DNA of 48,205 nucleotides from Enterovibrio nigricans DSM 22720 (GCF_900167155.1 NZ_FUXU01000032.1:1-48205); one strand, 5' to 3'; shown: positions 22,255 to 31,246, counted from the stretch's first letter. The notes: generated from the sequence alone by a model not told the origin. Numbers and translations: made by a program.

Positions 22255-24600
22255 TTAAGCCTCAATATATTCACCGTTGTTAAATAAATCGCCCATCGTA
22301 TCTTGAAGTTGCTGTTGCAATTCAGGTGTCATATTTCTCAGGGCCATCACTAAGCTTTCCGATATCGCCTCAACATTGCTCGATTCAGTTTGGATCACAA
22401 TGCTTGGCGTGAAATTCACTTCAATGGTCGGCAAGGTCGATTGACTGGCTAGCAAGGCTGATTGAGATGCACTATCCACGTGTGACTCAACCTTTGCCAC
22501 CTCATCATCGTTAAAGAAGCTGTACAGCCATTCTGCGATCTCTTCGCCAGCTACCGCGCCTCCCACACTTCCTGCTGCTGTACCAACGCCAGGCATAACA
22601 AATGAACCGCCGATACCGCCAGCCAGCCCACCAATCATCGAGCCAACATCGCCCCATGCATTTTTAGTGTCGCCAGCATTAACGTTACTGGCTAACGATA
22701 ATGTTTGTAAGCCAGTGCCAATGAAGGGAACAAACTTGCCAGCCCCTTTTAGAGCAGATGCGCCTTTACCAATGATTGATGACGCCATCGATGGTGTCTT
22801 AGTGGTGGCATTGGCTGCCACGCTAGAAGCTGCGCCACCACCTTTAAAGAGGGTATCGAATAAGCCACTTAATTTACCTGGTCCGTTAGAGGCGATATTG
22901 CTAAAGAACCCACCGCCCAATCGCTTGGATAATAACTTGAAAGCTCCACCACCAATTAAACCCATACCACCCACCTGTGCAGCGATGGCTGCGGTACTAA
23001 GAGCGCTGTTATTTTGCAGTGTGCTTGATGTTGATTGAGCAACACTAGAGGCAACATCGGCAATATCACTTAACCCTTCTAATAAATCGCCAGCCGCCGT
23101 ATTGATGACGCCTTGAACGGAAGTGAGCGCCGTGGTGAACTTATCGGTTGCAGTCCTTGTGTCTAATGCTGCGTTTGCAAGGTTTTTGTCAGAGAGATAG
23201 TTCTCAGAGTTGAGCATTCCATCAGTCATAGCAGCCACGCCCTTGCTGCCAACATCTTCAGATAATCGAACGCCACCGATATCTTCAAGTAGCTTTTTCG
23301 TCGCTCCTGGCTGGGCTATCTCGACTTTTTGCGTTGACCGAAGCAGTGCGGCGTAGCTTTCACCTGCTGGTCTTCCACTACTCATATCATCACGAACTCG
23401 ATAAGCAGCATCCTTTACTTCTTTTCTGAGTGCAAGATCGTTAATGTTGTCAATGCTACCTGCTTGGGTGCTACTTCCTACGAGTTTTGCGAATTCATCT
23501 GGGTCACTAAAACGGGCCTGAAAGGACTCTTTAAGGCTATCAAAGACGACATCAGCGTTATACACGCCCGCTTTTTTGGCTGCGATAATTGAAGCGTTCA
23601 ACTGGTCAAAGCTCATATTGTCGCCAATCAGAGGAGTATACTCTTTGTAGTTGGTTAGCATATCGCCGTCTCTATCGCCGACTTGACTCGTAACGTTATA
23701 AATCCCGTTTGCCGCTTCTTGGATGCTTACTCCAAACGATTTGGAGGCGTTCGCCACCGCTTGATTGAACATATTGATATCGGTTTCAGGAAAGATGGTT
23801 TTATACTCAATTGCGGCAGAGGCTAAATCTTGAGTCTCTTGTTTTGATAAATTTTGTTGCTCTGCGATAGCCAGTGATTCGAACATATCCGCATCACTGA
23901 CACCGTATTTACGCTGTAACTCGGATCGAAATTCTCTTTCTTTTATGGATTGGATATCCTCCAGACTTTTGCCAGTTTGATTGGCAAGCAATCGCTCGTT
24001 CTTCTGCTTACTATTGCCTGCCCAAATAAGACCACCTGTTGCTGCAACGCCGCCAGCAATCATTCCTACGTTCTCCATCGTCTTCATGGAGTTATCCATC
24101 GCATTCATGGTTGTGGATTGTTTTTTCAATGCTGCGGTGGTTTTATCAACTTCCGTTTTTAGGCGTCGCTCTTCATTTATTACATCGGATAAATCAATGC
24201 CGGTATCTTTGAGAGAGCGTGACAACCTGTTAAATTCACGCTCTTGGGCGCGAGTCGCTTGAGCGTGTTTTTTTCCTGCTATCGTCATCGCTTCGATGTC
24301 ATCTTTGAACGCTTCAATTGCTTTCTCGTCTCGCTTTTCTGCACGAGTCAGCGCCTCAAGCGCTTTTTTCTGCTCTCTCAATTTGTTGATATGATCGGTT
24401 TCAACTTTGCTGAGCTTGTTTAATGCCCCCTCTGCCTTTTGATACGCGCTGACATTATTGACCGTCTTTTGAAGCTCTTTAAATTCACGGTCAAGTTCTC
24501 TTGATTCTTTCTCTATTTTTTTCTTGCCTGCGCTAAACAGATCTTGAACACCAACCACTAACTCAAGTGCGTAACCAGAGTTACTTTTTTTTACGCTCAT
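22255..24600 (-). CDS. Tail tape measure protein (P2 gpT-like)
   Basis: A 781-residue protein that sets tail length and is ejected with DNA. The N-terminal 200 residues are heptad-like coiled coil (KELQKTVNNVSAYQKAEGAL, RDEKAIEAFKDDIEAM). Glycine/alanine-rich hydrophobic stretches follow in the C-terminal half (AAIAAQVGGMGLIGGGAF, GGLAGGIGGSFVMPGVGTAA). The ATG at 24600 lies within the end of the frameshifted chaperone gene. Confidence 0.88.
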   Translation of the reverse strand: MSVKKSNSGYALELVVGVQDLFSAGKKKIEKESRELDREFKELQKTVNNVSAYQKAEGALNKLSKVETDHINKLREQKKALEALTRAEKRDEKAIEAFKDDIEAMTIAGKKHAQATRAQEREFNRLSRSLKDTGIDLSDVINEERRLKTEVDKTTAALKKQSTTMNAMDNSMKTMENVGMIAGGVAATGGLIWAGNSKQKNERLLANQTGKSLEDIQSIKEREFRSELQRKYGVSDADMFESLAIAEQQNLSKQETQDLASAAIEYKTIFPETDINMFNQAVANASKSFGVSIQEAANGIYNVTSQVGDRDGDMLTNYKEYTPLIGDNMSFDQLNASIIAAKKAGVYNADVVFDSLKESFQARFSDPDEFAKLVGSSTQAGSIDNINDLALRKEVKDAAYRVRDDMSSGRPAGESYAALLRSTQKVEIAQPGATKKLLEDIGGVRLSEDVGSKGVAAMTDGMLNSENYLSDKNLANAALDTRTATDKFTTALTSVQGVINTAAGDLLEGLSDIADVASSVAQSTSSTLQNNSALSTAAIAAQVGGMGLIGGGAFKLLSKRLGGGFFSNIASNGPGKLSGLFDTLFKGGGAASSVAANATTKTPSMASSIIGKGASALKGAGKFVPFIGTGLQTLSLASNVNAGDTKNAWGDVGSMIGGLAGGIGGSFVMPGVGTAAGSVGGAVAGEEIAEWLYSFFNDDEVAKVESHVDSASQSALLASQSTLPTIEVNFTPSIVIQTESSNVEAISESLVMALRNMTPELQQQLQDTMGDLFNNGEYIEA

Positions 24601-24727
24601 CGTTATAGACCTTGATTAGATAAGTGAATTGACCCCAGTTTAACTTCATTAATTCGCTTGCTGAGATAACCCCAGATTGACGATTAGACAGCAAGCGAAA
24701 GGCTTCATCAAAGAGTCGCGTTTTCAT
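24581..24727 (-). CDS. Tail assembly chaperone second frame (E'/T-like part)
   Basis: The frame is open from just after the slippery site (24745) to TAA 24583-24581, and contains ATG 24727. Read alone it gives 48 residues (MKTRLFDEAFRLLSNRQSG...). Read as a -1 extension of the upstream gene it adds 54 residues, for a fused product of about 189. This matches the P2 E+E' and lambda G-GT organisation just upstream of the tape measure. It overlaps the tape measure start by 20 nt. Confidence 0.75.
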   Translation of the reverse strand: MKTRLFDEAFRLLSNRQSGVISASELMKLNWGQFTYLIKVYNDERKKK

Positions 24728-24738
24728 CTTGCAGAAGT

Positions 24739-25149
24739 TTAATTCTTTCCCATTAAGTAGCTCAAATTCACATACTCAGAAAAATCAGAATAAATCAATG
24801 TATCAACGGGAACTTCCATTTCACTCGTTAATGAGCATTGAGTGATTTCGCCTTTATCGTTGGTCTCATGATGAAACTGACCGAAGACTAAGACACGACT
24901 AGCAACAAACGTGGCAATGGCATCGGGCAGTTCTATTGCATATTGATCCATCGAGAATCGAACGGCTTCTATGCGGTCATTGACTACCGCACGTCGAACG
25001 CGTCGTGCGCCTGTTAACGTGATGTCGCCCATCTTAATTGGTGTGTTCAAAGGGCAAATACCATGCTCATTGATGCAGCGTAGTATTTCTTTAGAGGTGA
25101 ATGTTTTTTGTTCTGTATCAGTCGCTTTTTCATTGGTTGATTCTTTCAT
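24739..25149 (-). CDS. Tail assembly chaperone (gpE/Mu gp41-like) with -1 frameshift site
   Basis: A 136-residue protein one short frame upstream of the tape measure. It matches the tail assembly chaperone pattern (ILRCINEHGICPLNTPIKMG, ITLTGARRVRRAVV). The slippery heptamer G GGA AAG lies two codons before the stop (minus strand 24751-24745), the same heptamer as in lambda G-GT. A -1 slip would extend the protein by 54 residues. Such chaperones coat the tape measure protein during tube polymerisation. It is divergent from tail protein I. Confidence 0.8.
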   Translation of the reverse strand: MKESTNEKATDTEQKTFTSKEILRCINEHGICPLNTPIKMGDITLTGARRVRRAVVNDRIEAVRFSMDQYAIELPDAIATFVASRVLVFGQFHHETNDKGEITQCSLTSEMEVPVDTLIYSDFSEYVNLSYLMGKN

Positions 25150-25209
25150 GTTGGCTCTCAGTTTGGTTTTTGGACGCCTGAATCTTCTCCTTTATTTACC
25201 TTGAATTTT

Positions 25210-25246
25210 GCCTGTTGGAATTAGCTAAGAGGAGATTTTCTACAAT
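25210..25246 (+). promoter_or_regulatory. Candidate late promoter C
   Basis: GCCTGTTGGAA starts at 25210 and TACAAT lies at 25241-25246, offset 31. The start codon of tail protein I is 63 nt from the motif start. Third member of the GCC-N2-TTGGAA family with promoters A (10041) and B (13653). The second half-site AACTGG is absent here. Confidence 0.5.
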
Positions 25247-25272
25247 ATCCATCATCAACCGATGAGGTGTTT

Positions 25273-25896
25273 ATGCTTCCGTCAATTTTAAGAAAAGATA
25301 TTCGATACAGAGCGCTAAGTGAGCTATCCCAAGAAGAAATGAATTCACTGCGTGAATCGATCAGAGGGCTTCAAGTTCTTGATATCGCCAGTGTGCATGA
25401 ATCCTATCTTCCTTGGCTTGCATGGTGGTTCCGTGTCGATATCTGGGATGATACGTGGAGCATTGAAAAAAAGCGGCAAGTGGTTGCTGATGGTCTCGTG
25501 CTGTTTAAGTACAAAGGCACTGTTTGGGCGGTTAAGCGCGCTTTAGATTTGGTGGGTTATAACTCCCATCTAGAGATTTGGCATCAAGCTATCCCTCAAG
25601 GTCAGCCTGGTACATTTTCAATTGCTGTAGAGCAAAAGCAAGGCGGTGGATTTGATCAGCAAGATTACACCAATATTGTTCGTTTAATTGAGAGTAACAA
25701 ACAAGGCTCTCAAACATGGTCGTTGGTTGTGAAAAATGATGCGGTAACGGGCGGTATTTATCCCGTTGCTCATTGTCGTGCAAGGCAGCGAGTGACCACG
25801 CGCAACTGGCCTCAAAATCCGACATCACAGGGTGGTGTTTACTATGCGGCCCAAACCATCATTCGAAATCGAATGACAATAACAAACAAGGTTTAG
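25273..25896 (+). CDS. Phage tail protein I (P2 gpI-like)
   Basis: A 207-residue baseplate protein. The family core is clear: YLPWLAWWFRVDIWDDTWS, KKRQVVADGLVLFKYKGT and VKRALDLVGY. ATG 25273 is preferred over GTG 25267 because GAGGTG lies 4 nt upstream. Tail protein I links the baseplate wedge to the fibres, and the fibre gene follows at once. Confidence 0.9.
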   Translation: MLPSILRKDIRYRALSELSQEEMNSLRESIRGLQVLDIASVHESYLPWLAWWFRVDIWDDTWSIEKKRQVVADGLVLFKYKGTVWAVKRALDLVGYNSHLEIWHQAIPQGQPGTFSIAVEQKQGGGFDQQDYTNIVRLIESNKQGSQTWSLVVKNDAVTGGIYPVAHCRARQRVTTRNWPQNPTSQGGVYYAAQTIIRNRMTITNKV

Positions 25897-25898
25897 TT

Positions 25899-27137
25899 AT
25901 GGCAGAAAATGCATCCAACAAAGCTGTGGCATCTAATCAAATGACCACGGCAGTATTAACCAATCTAGGTAAGCGACTTCTCGATGAAGCCTATCAAAGC
26001 GGTAATAAGATCACGATTGCCGAGATGTCACTTGGTGACAGTAATCATACATATGTAGAGCCTAACCCTGACTTTACTGAGCTTGTGCATGAGTTTGGTC
26101 GTCAGGTTATCAATGAAGGCAATACACAAGAGACCTGGATTAACGCCATTGTTTATGTTGATGCTAAGCGCTGGAAAGGAAACTCCATCTTCGAATTTGG
26201 CCTACATGATGCGGCTGGCAATCTGATTGTCTATAGCTCTTATCCAGCAACGACTATCCCAGAAGATGGCTCTGAGCATGTTCAGATTGAAATCGAGTGT
26301 TACCTTGATTTGTATAATGCCTCAGCCGTCAGTATCACTATCACTCCAATTATGCAGATTGCTAGCGAGCTTGAAGCAGGGATTGCGCGAGTAGCGACTA
26401 AAGCGCAAGTACTCGAAGGTGTCAGTGACAATACGATTGTGACGCCTAAAAAGCTTCGAGATACGCAGCAATTTCAGCTCTACAATCCAGAGCGTTTATA
26501 CAAGTTAGGAGAGATTTGTTTTACACAATCCGCGGAGACTGGCGAAGTTTCCTATTGGCAATGGTATTCCAATGTCGAGTCCCTAGCTGGTAAAGATCCC
26601 TTAAATACAGCTAATCGTCGCTCTGGCTGGTCAGAAACCACTAAGCCGTGGTACTGGTCTCCATTCAACGGTTCACGCCCTGGTGAGACGGTTTGGTGGG
26701 GAGGGGCCGAACTTCCCGAAGATGTCATATTAGATAACGAACAAGAATTACCAGCAGTCGTCTATCATCGATTGGCTGCTGCTAGACCTGATTTGGTTTT
26801 TAAACCTGATTTGGTTTCTAGTTCTATCAGAATGAAGCCCGCTACAGGACGCTATCTACGCGCGGCTAATGGCTCAAATTATGTTCCGGGTCAAACTCAT
26901 GAAGACGCAATAAGAAACATTACAGCTAACTTTGCAACTAATAATGGTTGGATGTTTAGCGGTGCAGGTGGAGCAATGGATAGATGGGGCGGAGAAAGCC
27001 AGAGAGCTAACGCAACTACAATGGAGGGTGCAGGTAATGTAGCTCCGGCAATTAACTTTGATGCGTCAAGAGTGGTACCAACTGCGAATCAAAATCAACC
27101 TGTTACATTAATTGAATGGAAAGGAGTTGCAATATAA
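25899..27137 (+). CDS. Tail fibre protein (DUF3751-like N-terminus)
   Basis: A 412-residue tail fibre. The N-terminal about 170 residues (TAVLTNLGKRLLDEAYQSG, ITIAEMSLGDSN, KGNSIFEFGLHDAAGNLIVY) match the phage tail-collar fibre domain that attaches to the baseplate. The C-terminal 130 residues are Asn/Gly/Ala-rich and end ENQPVTLIEWKG-like, the probable receptor-contacting tip. The ending TAA overlaps the next start. Confidence 0.85.
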   Translation: MAENASNKAVASNQMTTAVLTNLGKRLLDEAYQSGNKITIAEMSLGDSNHTYVEPNPDFTELVHEFGRQVINEGNTQETWINAIVYVDAKRWKGNSIFEFGLHDAAGNLIVYSSYPATTIPEDGSEHVQIEIECYLDLYNASAVSITITPIMQIASELEAGIARVATKAQVLEGVSDNTIVTPKKLRDTQQFQLYNPERLYKLGEICFTQSAETGEVSYWQWYSNVESLAGKDPLNTANRRSGWSETTKPWYWSPFNGSRPGETVWWGGAELPEDVILDNEQELPAVVYHRLAAARPDLVFKPDLVSSSIRMKPATGRYLRAANGSNYVPGQTHEDAIRNITANFATNNGWMFSGAGGAMDRWGGESQRANATTMEGAGNVAPAINFDASRVVPTANQNQPVTLIEWKGVAI

Positions 27138-27691
27138 TGGTTGAACATTATTTTTTGTGGGATAAAGAAACACGCATTGTTAATCACACTGCTATTTCCG
27201 TCTTTAATGGTTCGATGATGGCAGAGTATCCATCGACAGCATTGACGGTTCACCCCTTACCAGTGAAAGCAAATAACGTGGTGGTAGTTTGTGAAATTGA
27301 CGAACATGGAAAACCTCACGCTACGCAGTATATGGACGACCATCGAGGTAAAACGATTTGGCTAAAATCTGACTGCTCTCAATCAAAGCAAGTAAGTGAA
27401 CTTGGCTCTATAACGGATGATTGGACTCTTTTTGAACCAGAAACGCTATATGATGAATGGATTAATGATGCGTGGGTAACGAATATCAGTAATCAGCACA
27501 TGGCAGAGTATAACAAGGTCGATACCAATCGGCGTTATTTATACTCACAGATAAGTGATCCTCTTTATTTTGAGTCTGACAGAGAAAAACGACAAGGTAA
27601 TCTAGAGTTAGCTCAAGCATTAGAAAGCCAAGCTGATGCTGCGGTCGAAAAAATTAAAGCGGAGAATCCTTGGCCTAAAAACTTTATGTAA
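27137..27691 (+). CDS. Tail fibre-associated protein, probable assembly chaperone
   Basis: A 184-residue protein with its ATG overlapping the fibre stop. The N-terminal half is beta-rich (HYFLWDKETRIVNHTAISVFNG). The C-terminal third is helical and resembles the region common in fibre assembly proteins (RRYLYSQISDPLYFESDREK, QADAAVEKIKAENPWP). Its place behind the fibre suggests a chaperone or a second tip subunit. It is the last prophage gene. Confidence 0.65.
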   Translation: MVEHYFLWDKETRIVNHTAISVFNGSMMAEYPSTALTVHPLPVKANNVVVVCEIDEHGKPHATQYMDDHRGKTIWLKSDCSQSKQVSELGSITDDWTLFEPETLYDEWINDAWVTNISNQHMAEYNKVDTNRRYLYSQISDPLYFESDREKRQGNLELAQALESQADAAVEKIKAENPWPKNFM

Positions 27692-27702
27692 TGTTCAATT
27701 GC

Positions 27703-27726
27703 GAGGGTGAATCACACCCTCTTTTT
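27703..27726 (+). terminator. Rho-independent terminator ending the prophage
   Basis: GAGGGTG (27703-27709), loop AATCA, CACCCTC (27715-27721), then TTTTT. It lies 11 nt after the last phage gene. Confidence 0.88.
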
Positions 27727-27753
27727 GTTCCGCCAAATTCCACCCTAAAACGT

Positions 27754-27799
27754 GTTATTTAATTAATAAAGCGAGGTTATTTTATTTTCCGCGCTGTCA
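27754..27799 (+). other. Right end of the transposable prophage with two transposase-binding-like repeats
   Basis: GTTATTTAATT starts at 27754 and GTTATTTTATT at 27776, exactly 22 bp apart, like the R2 and R1 MuA sites. The element ends ...GCGCTGTCA at 27799, which read from the host side is TG..., the Mu-type terminal dinucleotide. Host coding sequence begins at 27800. A 5-bp target duplication (ACCTT at 27800-27804) is predicted at the unseen left end. Confidence 0.75.
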
Positions 27800-28132
27800 A
27801 CCTTTTTCTGGCGAAACTGCACTACGAAACACAGTCCATTGCACACCGTATTCATTGCCTTGGTCATCATTGAGGTTTGCGGTGACGTACCACCACTCCT
27901 GGCGGAATGCTTCATGAGGCCCATAGTCTTTGGGAAAGCTCACTTTATAACCGGGTTCAACGGTAGCAAACCCTTTTTCATTGTTGGCTAACAGCATTTC
28001 GACGGCACCACGCTCTGGCGGCTCGCTCTTAAACAATACCGACCCAAAAAAGGCGATCAGGCAAAGAGCGATGGCAGCACTCCACCCAATAATTTGCGTT
28101 GTGAGTGCATGGTTTGACTGCTTCTTTGACAT
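27797..28132 (-). pseudogene. AttH-like protein, cut by prophage insertion
   Basis: 111 residues from ATG 28132 remain. An N-terminal membrane segment (IIGWSAAIALCLIAFFGSVLF) is followed by the start of the AttH/CrtC-like lipocalin domain (SFPKDYGPHEAFRQEWWYVT, YGVQWTVFRSAVSP). The family is about 350 residues. Host coding ends at 27800 and the stop TGA is the first three bases of the phage end. The missing C-terminal part should flank the left prophage end. The start overlaps the permease stop (TAATG), so it was the last gene of that operon. Confidence 0.88.
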
Positions 28133-30591
28133 TACTGCGCATCCCTTAGGGACAAAATTGCCGAACGTTTGATCAATCGCCAAACTGGCCAACAGCCCGC
28201 AATGAGGAGAGAGGCTAACGCGCCGCCAAGTGTCACAAAATAGCTAAAGGGAAAATACGATACGGTCATTGTCCATCCGAATGAGTATTTAAGCACGATA
28301 TTGACCAACACTTCTGCAATGAACAGACCTAGAGGTAATGCAAAGAGCGCTGAGAACAGACCAATAAGCATCAACTGACCGCCCCCCACAAACGCGAGCT
28401 CGCGACCTGATATACCCATGTATCGCAGCAAAGCATACTGACGCTGCCGTGAAAGCTCCGTTGCAAGCGTGGAGAAGAACAACCCACAAATCGCGATGAT
28501 CAATGTCAATGTGCAAAGCGTGTCGGTCACAAGGAAGGTTCGATCGAAAATGCGCATGGCCATTGCCAAAATATCGCGCTGATTACTGATTTGAGAGTCC
28601 AATAACCCAAACTCTTTTTTGAGTCGACTAACCAGCACTGCGCTGTCAATTCCATCTTTCAATTTCGCAGCAACACCCACTCGCCCCTGATTTTCGACCC
28701 ATGGAATCAAGGCAGAGCGGTTGGACATGATGACTTGGCCATGAGGGTTACCATAATCAAAGTAAACACCTGCGACAGTCCACTCATCCGCAAACGGTGA
28801 TGGCAACTGGATCGTATCTCCCGTTTCAACATCAAACTCCAAGGCCAACGACTCGCTGACCAGCAAAGTCTGTTGTTGATGCAACGAATTCCAATAGTCA
28901 GGGACCGTGACTTTTAGCGCGAGCGCTTCCCTTTCCTCGGAACTGGTGCCAATTGTCTGGATCTCAACAGTACCCTGTAATGACTCAATTTCATGTCGCC
29001 ATTGAACAATGTTTTTCTCTACATCCGGTTGTGCTTTTAGCCAATTAGAAAGTGGCTCGGCAATACTCTTGTCTGGTCGAATATAAATATCTGCTGCCAA
29101 GCGCTGTTGGAGCCAATTTTCAGTCGTATTACGGAAACTGCCCACCATCGTTTCCATACCTATATTGGTCGCAATCGCCATCATAAACGCCATCGCTGCA
29201 ATACCACGATAACTGAGACTGGCTGAGGCATCAGACATAAGCCAGCGCAGTCGTGCTATTTTCACGTTGTTCGAAACAAGTAAAAACGTTTTCCACATGA
29301 AATAAGGCAGTAGCAATCCGCCACTAATTAAAATCAGCGCGATGAGAGTAAAGCCCTGTGCTTGGCTTTGCGGTGCGCTGTAAACAAATAAGGCAACAAT
29401 AATGAGGAGAACAGCAATGCCCGCTTGCCATTTAAATTCTTTGCCAGAGAAACGAACAAGCGCCATACGCTTAGACAAATGCGCTGGTGGTGTGGTCAGT
29501 AATCGATATAACGGCCAGCCCGAAGCAAGGATAAAGCCACAAACACCGAGCAAGAAGCTATAAAAACCCCACTCCCACTGCCAATGCAGCGTCAGGTCGA
29601 TATTAGCGCCATATAAGTCACTCAACGTTGTAGCAACAGTAGGCATCAGTTTCTGCGCTAAGTTCAGACCCGCTATGTTCCCACCTACTAGCCCTAAAAA
29701 CAGCCAGATCAGCATCTCTAACGACACTACAATAGCCAAAGACTTACGACCGACACCCAATTCTCGCATCGTGCCCACGAGCGGTTGACGTTGTGCCATC
29801 GAAAGCGAAATCGCTTGATAGAAAATAAACAGGCCTACAACAAAGGCCAGTAATCCCATGGCAAACAGGTTTAAATGAAAAGCATGGGTCAGTGGGCCTA
29901 GCTGTGTAGATTCCGTACGAGTAAGAATGGCTGTCGGGTGCATGAATGCACGTAACGCATCCCTTTCTCCTTTCGTCATATTGCCGCAGTAAACTTGCTT
30001 AAAGCCTTCGTGATCTGACAATTGGCGGATCACGGATATGTCGCCAAATATACGTGTTCCCGCGCCAATATGACGCGCTTCCATCAATGCTATCGGACCT
30101 ATTGACTGTCCATTTCTGAGGGTTAAGTACTGGCCTGTTTCCCAGTCGAAATGATTCGCGAGTTCAGTACTGACCCACAATGAGTCATACCCAAGTGACA
30201 ATGGTTGTTGGTTTTTAATTGAATCAAGGTTAGCGCGATTGAAAGAGAACATGGCAACGGTATCGACGCCCATCAATTGGATATCTTTACCGTCTGCCAA
30301 TTGTGTACGATACAAGTCAATCGGCACGCACTGAGAAAAGCCCTGCTTTCTCAGAGAAATATATATCGACTCTGGAATGCGTTTTCCACGCTCTTGATGT
30401 TGAAGCACGTAAGGGAAAGGATTGGTAAATAGATTAACCCCTTTTTCGTAGCTGTCTTTTGCATGCTGGTTGATGGACATTACCCCAACCAGCAATGCCA
30501 CACCGAGCGTAAGACCCAACCACACCAACAACACTTGAAATGGGTGTCGTCGGTAATGTCCAAAAAGGGCTCTAGCTACGGGCACGAACAT
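28132..30591 (-). CDS. ABC transporter permease, FtsX/MacB type (AttFG-like fusion)
   Basis: An 819-residue inner-membrane permease with the double FtsX layout. It has an N-terminal TM (PFQVLLVWLGLTLGVALLVG), a large periplasmic region, three TMs near residues 240-370, further TMs near 390-440, a second periplasmic region and three C-terminal TMs. It fits the permease of AttEFGH-like systems, which handle lipids or lipoprotein-like substrates; the substrate is unknown. It overlaps the ATPase gene upstream by 20 nt and the interrupted attH-like gene downstream by 1 nt. Confidence 0.85.
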   Translation of the reverse strand: MFVPVARALFGHYRRHPFQVLLVWLGLTLGVALLVGVMSINQHAKDSYEKGVNLFTNPFPYVLQHQERGKRIPESIYISLRKQGFSQCVPIDLYRTQLADGKDIQLMGVDTVAMFSFNRANLDSIKNQQPLSLGYDSLWVSTELANHFDWETGQYLTLRNGQSIGPIALMEARHIGAGTRIFGDISVIRQLSDHEGFKQVYCGNMTKGERDALRAFMHPTAILTRTESTQLGPLTHAFHLNLFAMGLLAFVVGLFIFYQAISLSMAQRQPLVGTMRELGVGRKSLAIVVSLEMLIWLFLGLVGGNIAGLNLAQKLMPTVATTLSDLYGANIDLTLHWQWEWGFYSFLLGVCGFILASGWPLYRLLTTPPAHLSKRMALVRFSGKEFKWQAGIAVLLIIVALFVYSAPQSQAQGFTLIALILISGGLLLPYFMWKTFLLVSNNVKIARLRWLMSDASASLSYRGIAAMAFMMAIATNIGMETMVGSFRNTTENWLQQRLAADIYIRPDKSIAEPLSNWLKAQPDVEKNIVQWRHEIESLQGTVEIQTIGTSSEEREALALKVTVPDYWNSLHQQQTLLVSESLALEFDVETGDTIQLPSPFADEWTVAGVYFDYGNPHGQVIMSNRSALIPWVENQGRVGVAAKLKDGIDSAVLVSRLKKEFGLLDSQISNQRDILAMAMRIFDRTFLVTDTLCTLTLIIAICGLFFSTLATELSRQRQYALLRYMGISGRELAFVGGGQLMLIGLFSALFALPLGLFIAEVLVNIVLKYSFGWTMTVSYFPFSYFVTLGGALASLLIAGCWPVWRLIKRSAILSLRDAQ

Positions 30592-31246
30592 TGAGAACGC
30601 CCCCTTGTAAGTTCACTCTATAACCCAAATAATCAGCGACTTTTTCACTGTGCGTGACGATAAGAAGTGCACAGTCGAGAGATTTCGTCAGAGACGTTAA
30701 TAGACGCATAACCGCGTCGGCATTTCGCTCATCCAAACTACCGGTTGGTTCATCTGCGAGCAAAATTTTCGGTTCCATATACAACGCTCTCGCTATGGCT
30801 GCGCGTTGCTGTTGACCACCCGATACTTCTTCTGGGTACCTACCTAACAGTGGCATTAAATCAAGCGCGGATATGATTTGTCGCCACAAACTCTCATTTT
30901 CTGGCAACCCTTTGAGCTGACGGCAAAAACGAATGTTATCGGCGATAGTTAAGGTAGGAAGTAAGTTAAACTGTTGGAAAATCATGCCAATGTTATGTCG
31001 ACGATAACGCGTGCGGTCTCGCTCAGACAAATCGTGTAACGGCGTCTTATCAAGCCAAATTTCGCCCGAGTCTGCGTTATCCAATCCGCCAATCAGGTTG
31101 AGCAATGTACTCTTTCCCGATCCGCTTTCCCCCATCAGCGCCATTTGGTCATGCTTAGTCAGAGACAATTCAGCACCTTGCAATACCGGATGGAATTCTC
31201 CACCGTCAAGATAACCTTTGCAAAGACCCAACAGCTCTAACATCAT
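30572..31246 (-). CDS. ABC transporter ATP-binding protein, LolD/MacB type (AttE-like)
   Basis: A 224-residue ATPase. Walker A GESGSGKST (about residues 38-46), Q-loop IFQQFNLLPT, signature VSGGQQQRAA, Walker B ILLADEPTGSLD and H-loop VTHSEK are all intact. It powers the FtsX-type permease encoded next. AAGGGG lies before the ATGATG start. First gene of the operon disrupted at its end by the prophage. Confidence 0.93.
   Translation of the reverse strand: MMLELLGLCKGYLDGGEFHPVLQGAELSLTKHDQMALMGESGSGKSTLLNLIGGLDNADSGEIWLDKTPLHDLSERDRTRYRRHNIGMIFQQFNLLPTLTIADNIRFCRQLKGLPENESLWRQIISALDLMPLLGRYPEEVSGGQQQRAAIARALYMEPKILLADEPTGSLDERNADAVMRLLTSLTKSLDCALLIVTHSEKVADYLGYRVNLQGGVLNVRARS

Larger units (their letters stand above)
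1..27799. mobile_element. Mu-like transposable prophage with P2-like tail genes (left end outside window)
   Basis: The gene set is that of a transposable myovirus: DUF3164, GemA, DUF3486 small terminase, large terminase, Mu I-type protease, Mu T-type capsid, DUF935 portal and Mu F. The tail is P2-like (S, U, X, D, J, V, W-like, I, sheath, tube, tape measure). The right end is visible: two 22-bp-spaced repeats, then a terminal ...TGTCA that abuts an interrupted host gene. Transposase genes A and B would lie left of the window. At least three genes are broken as sequenced (an early gene, gpJ and the portal). Confidence is high for the element class and good for the right boundary. Confidence 0.93.
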
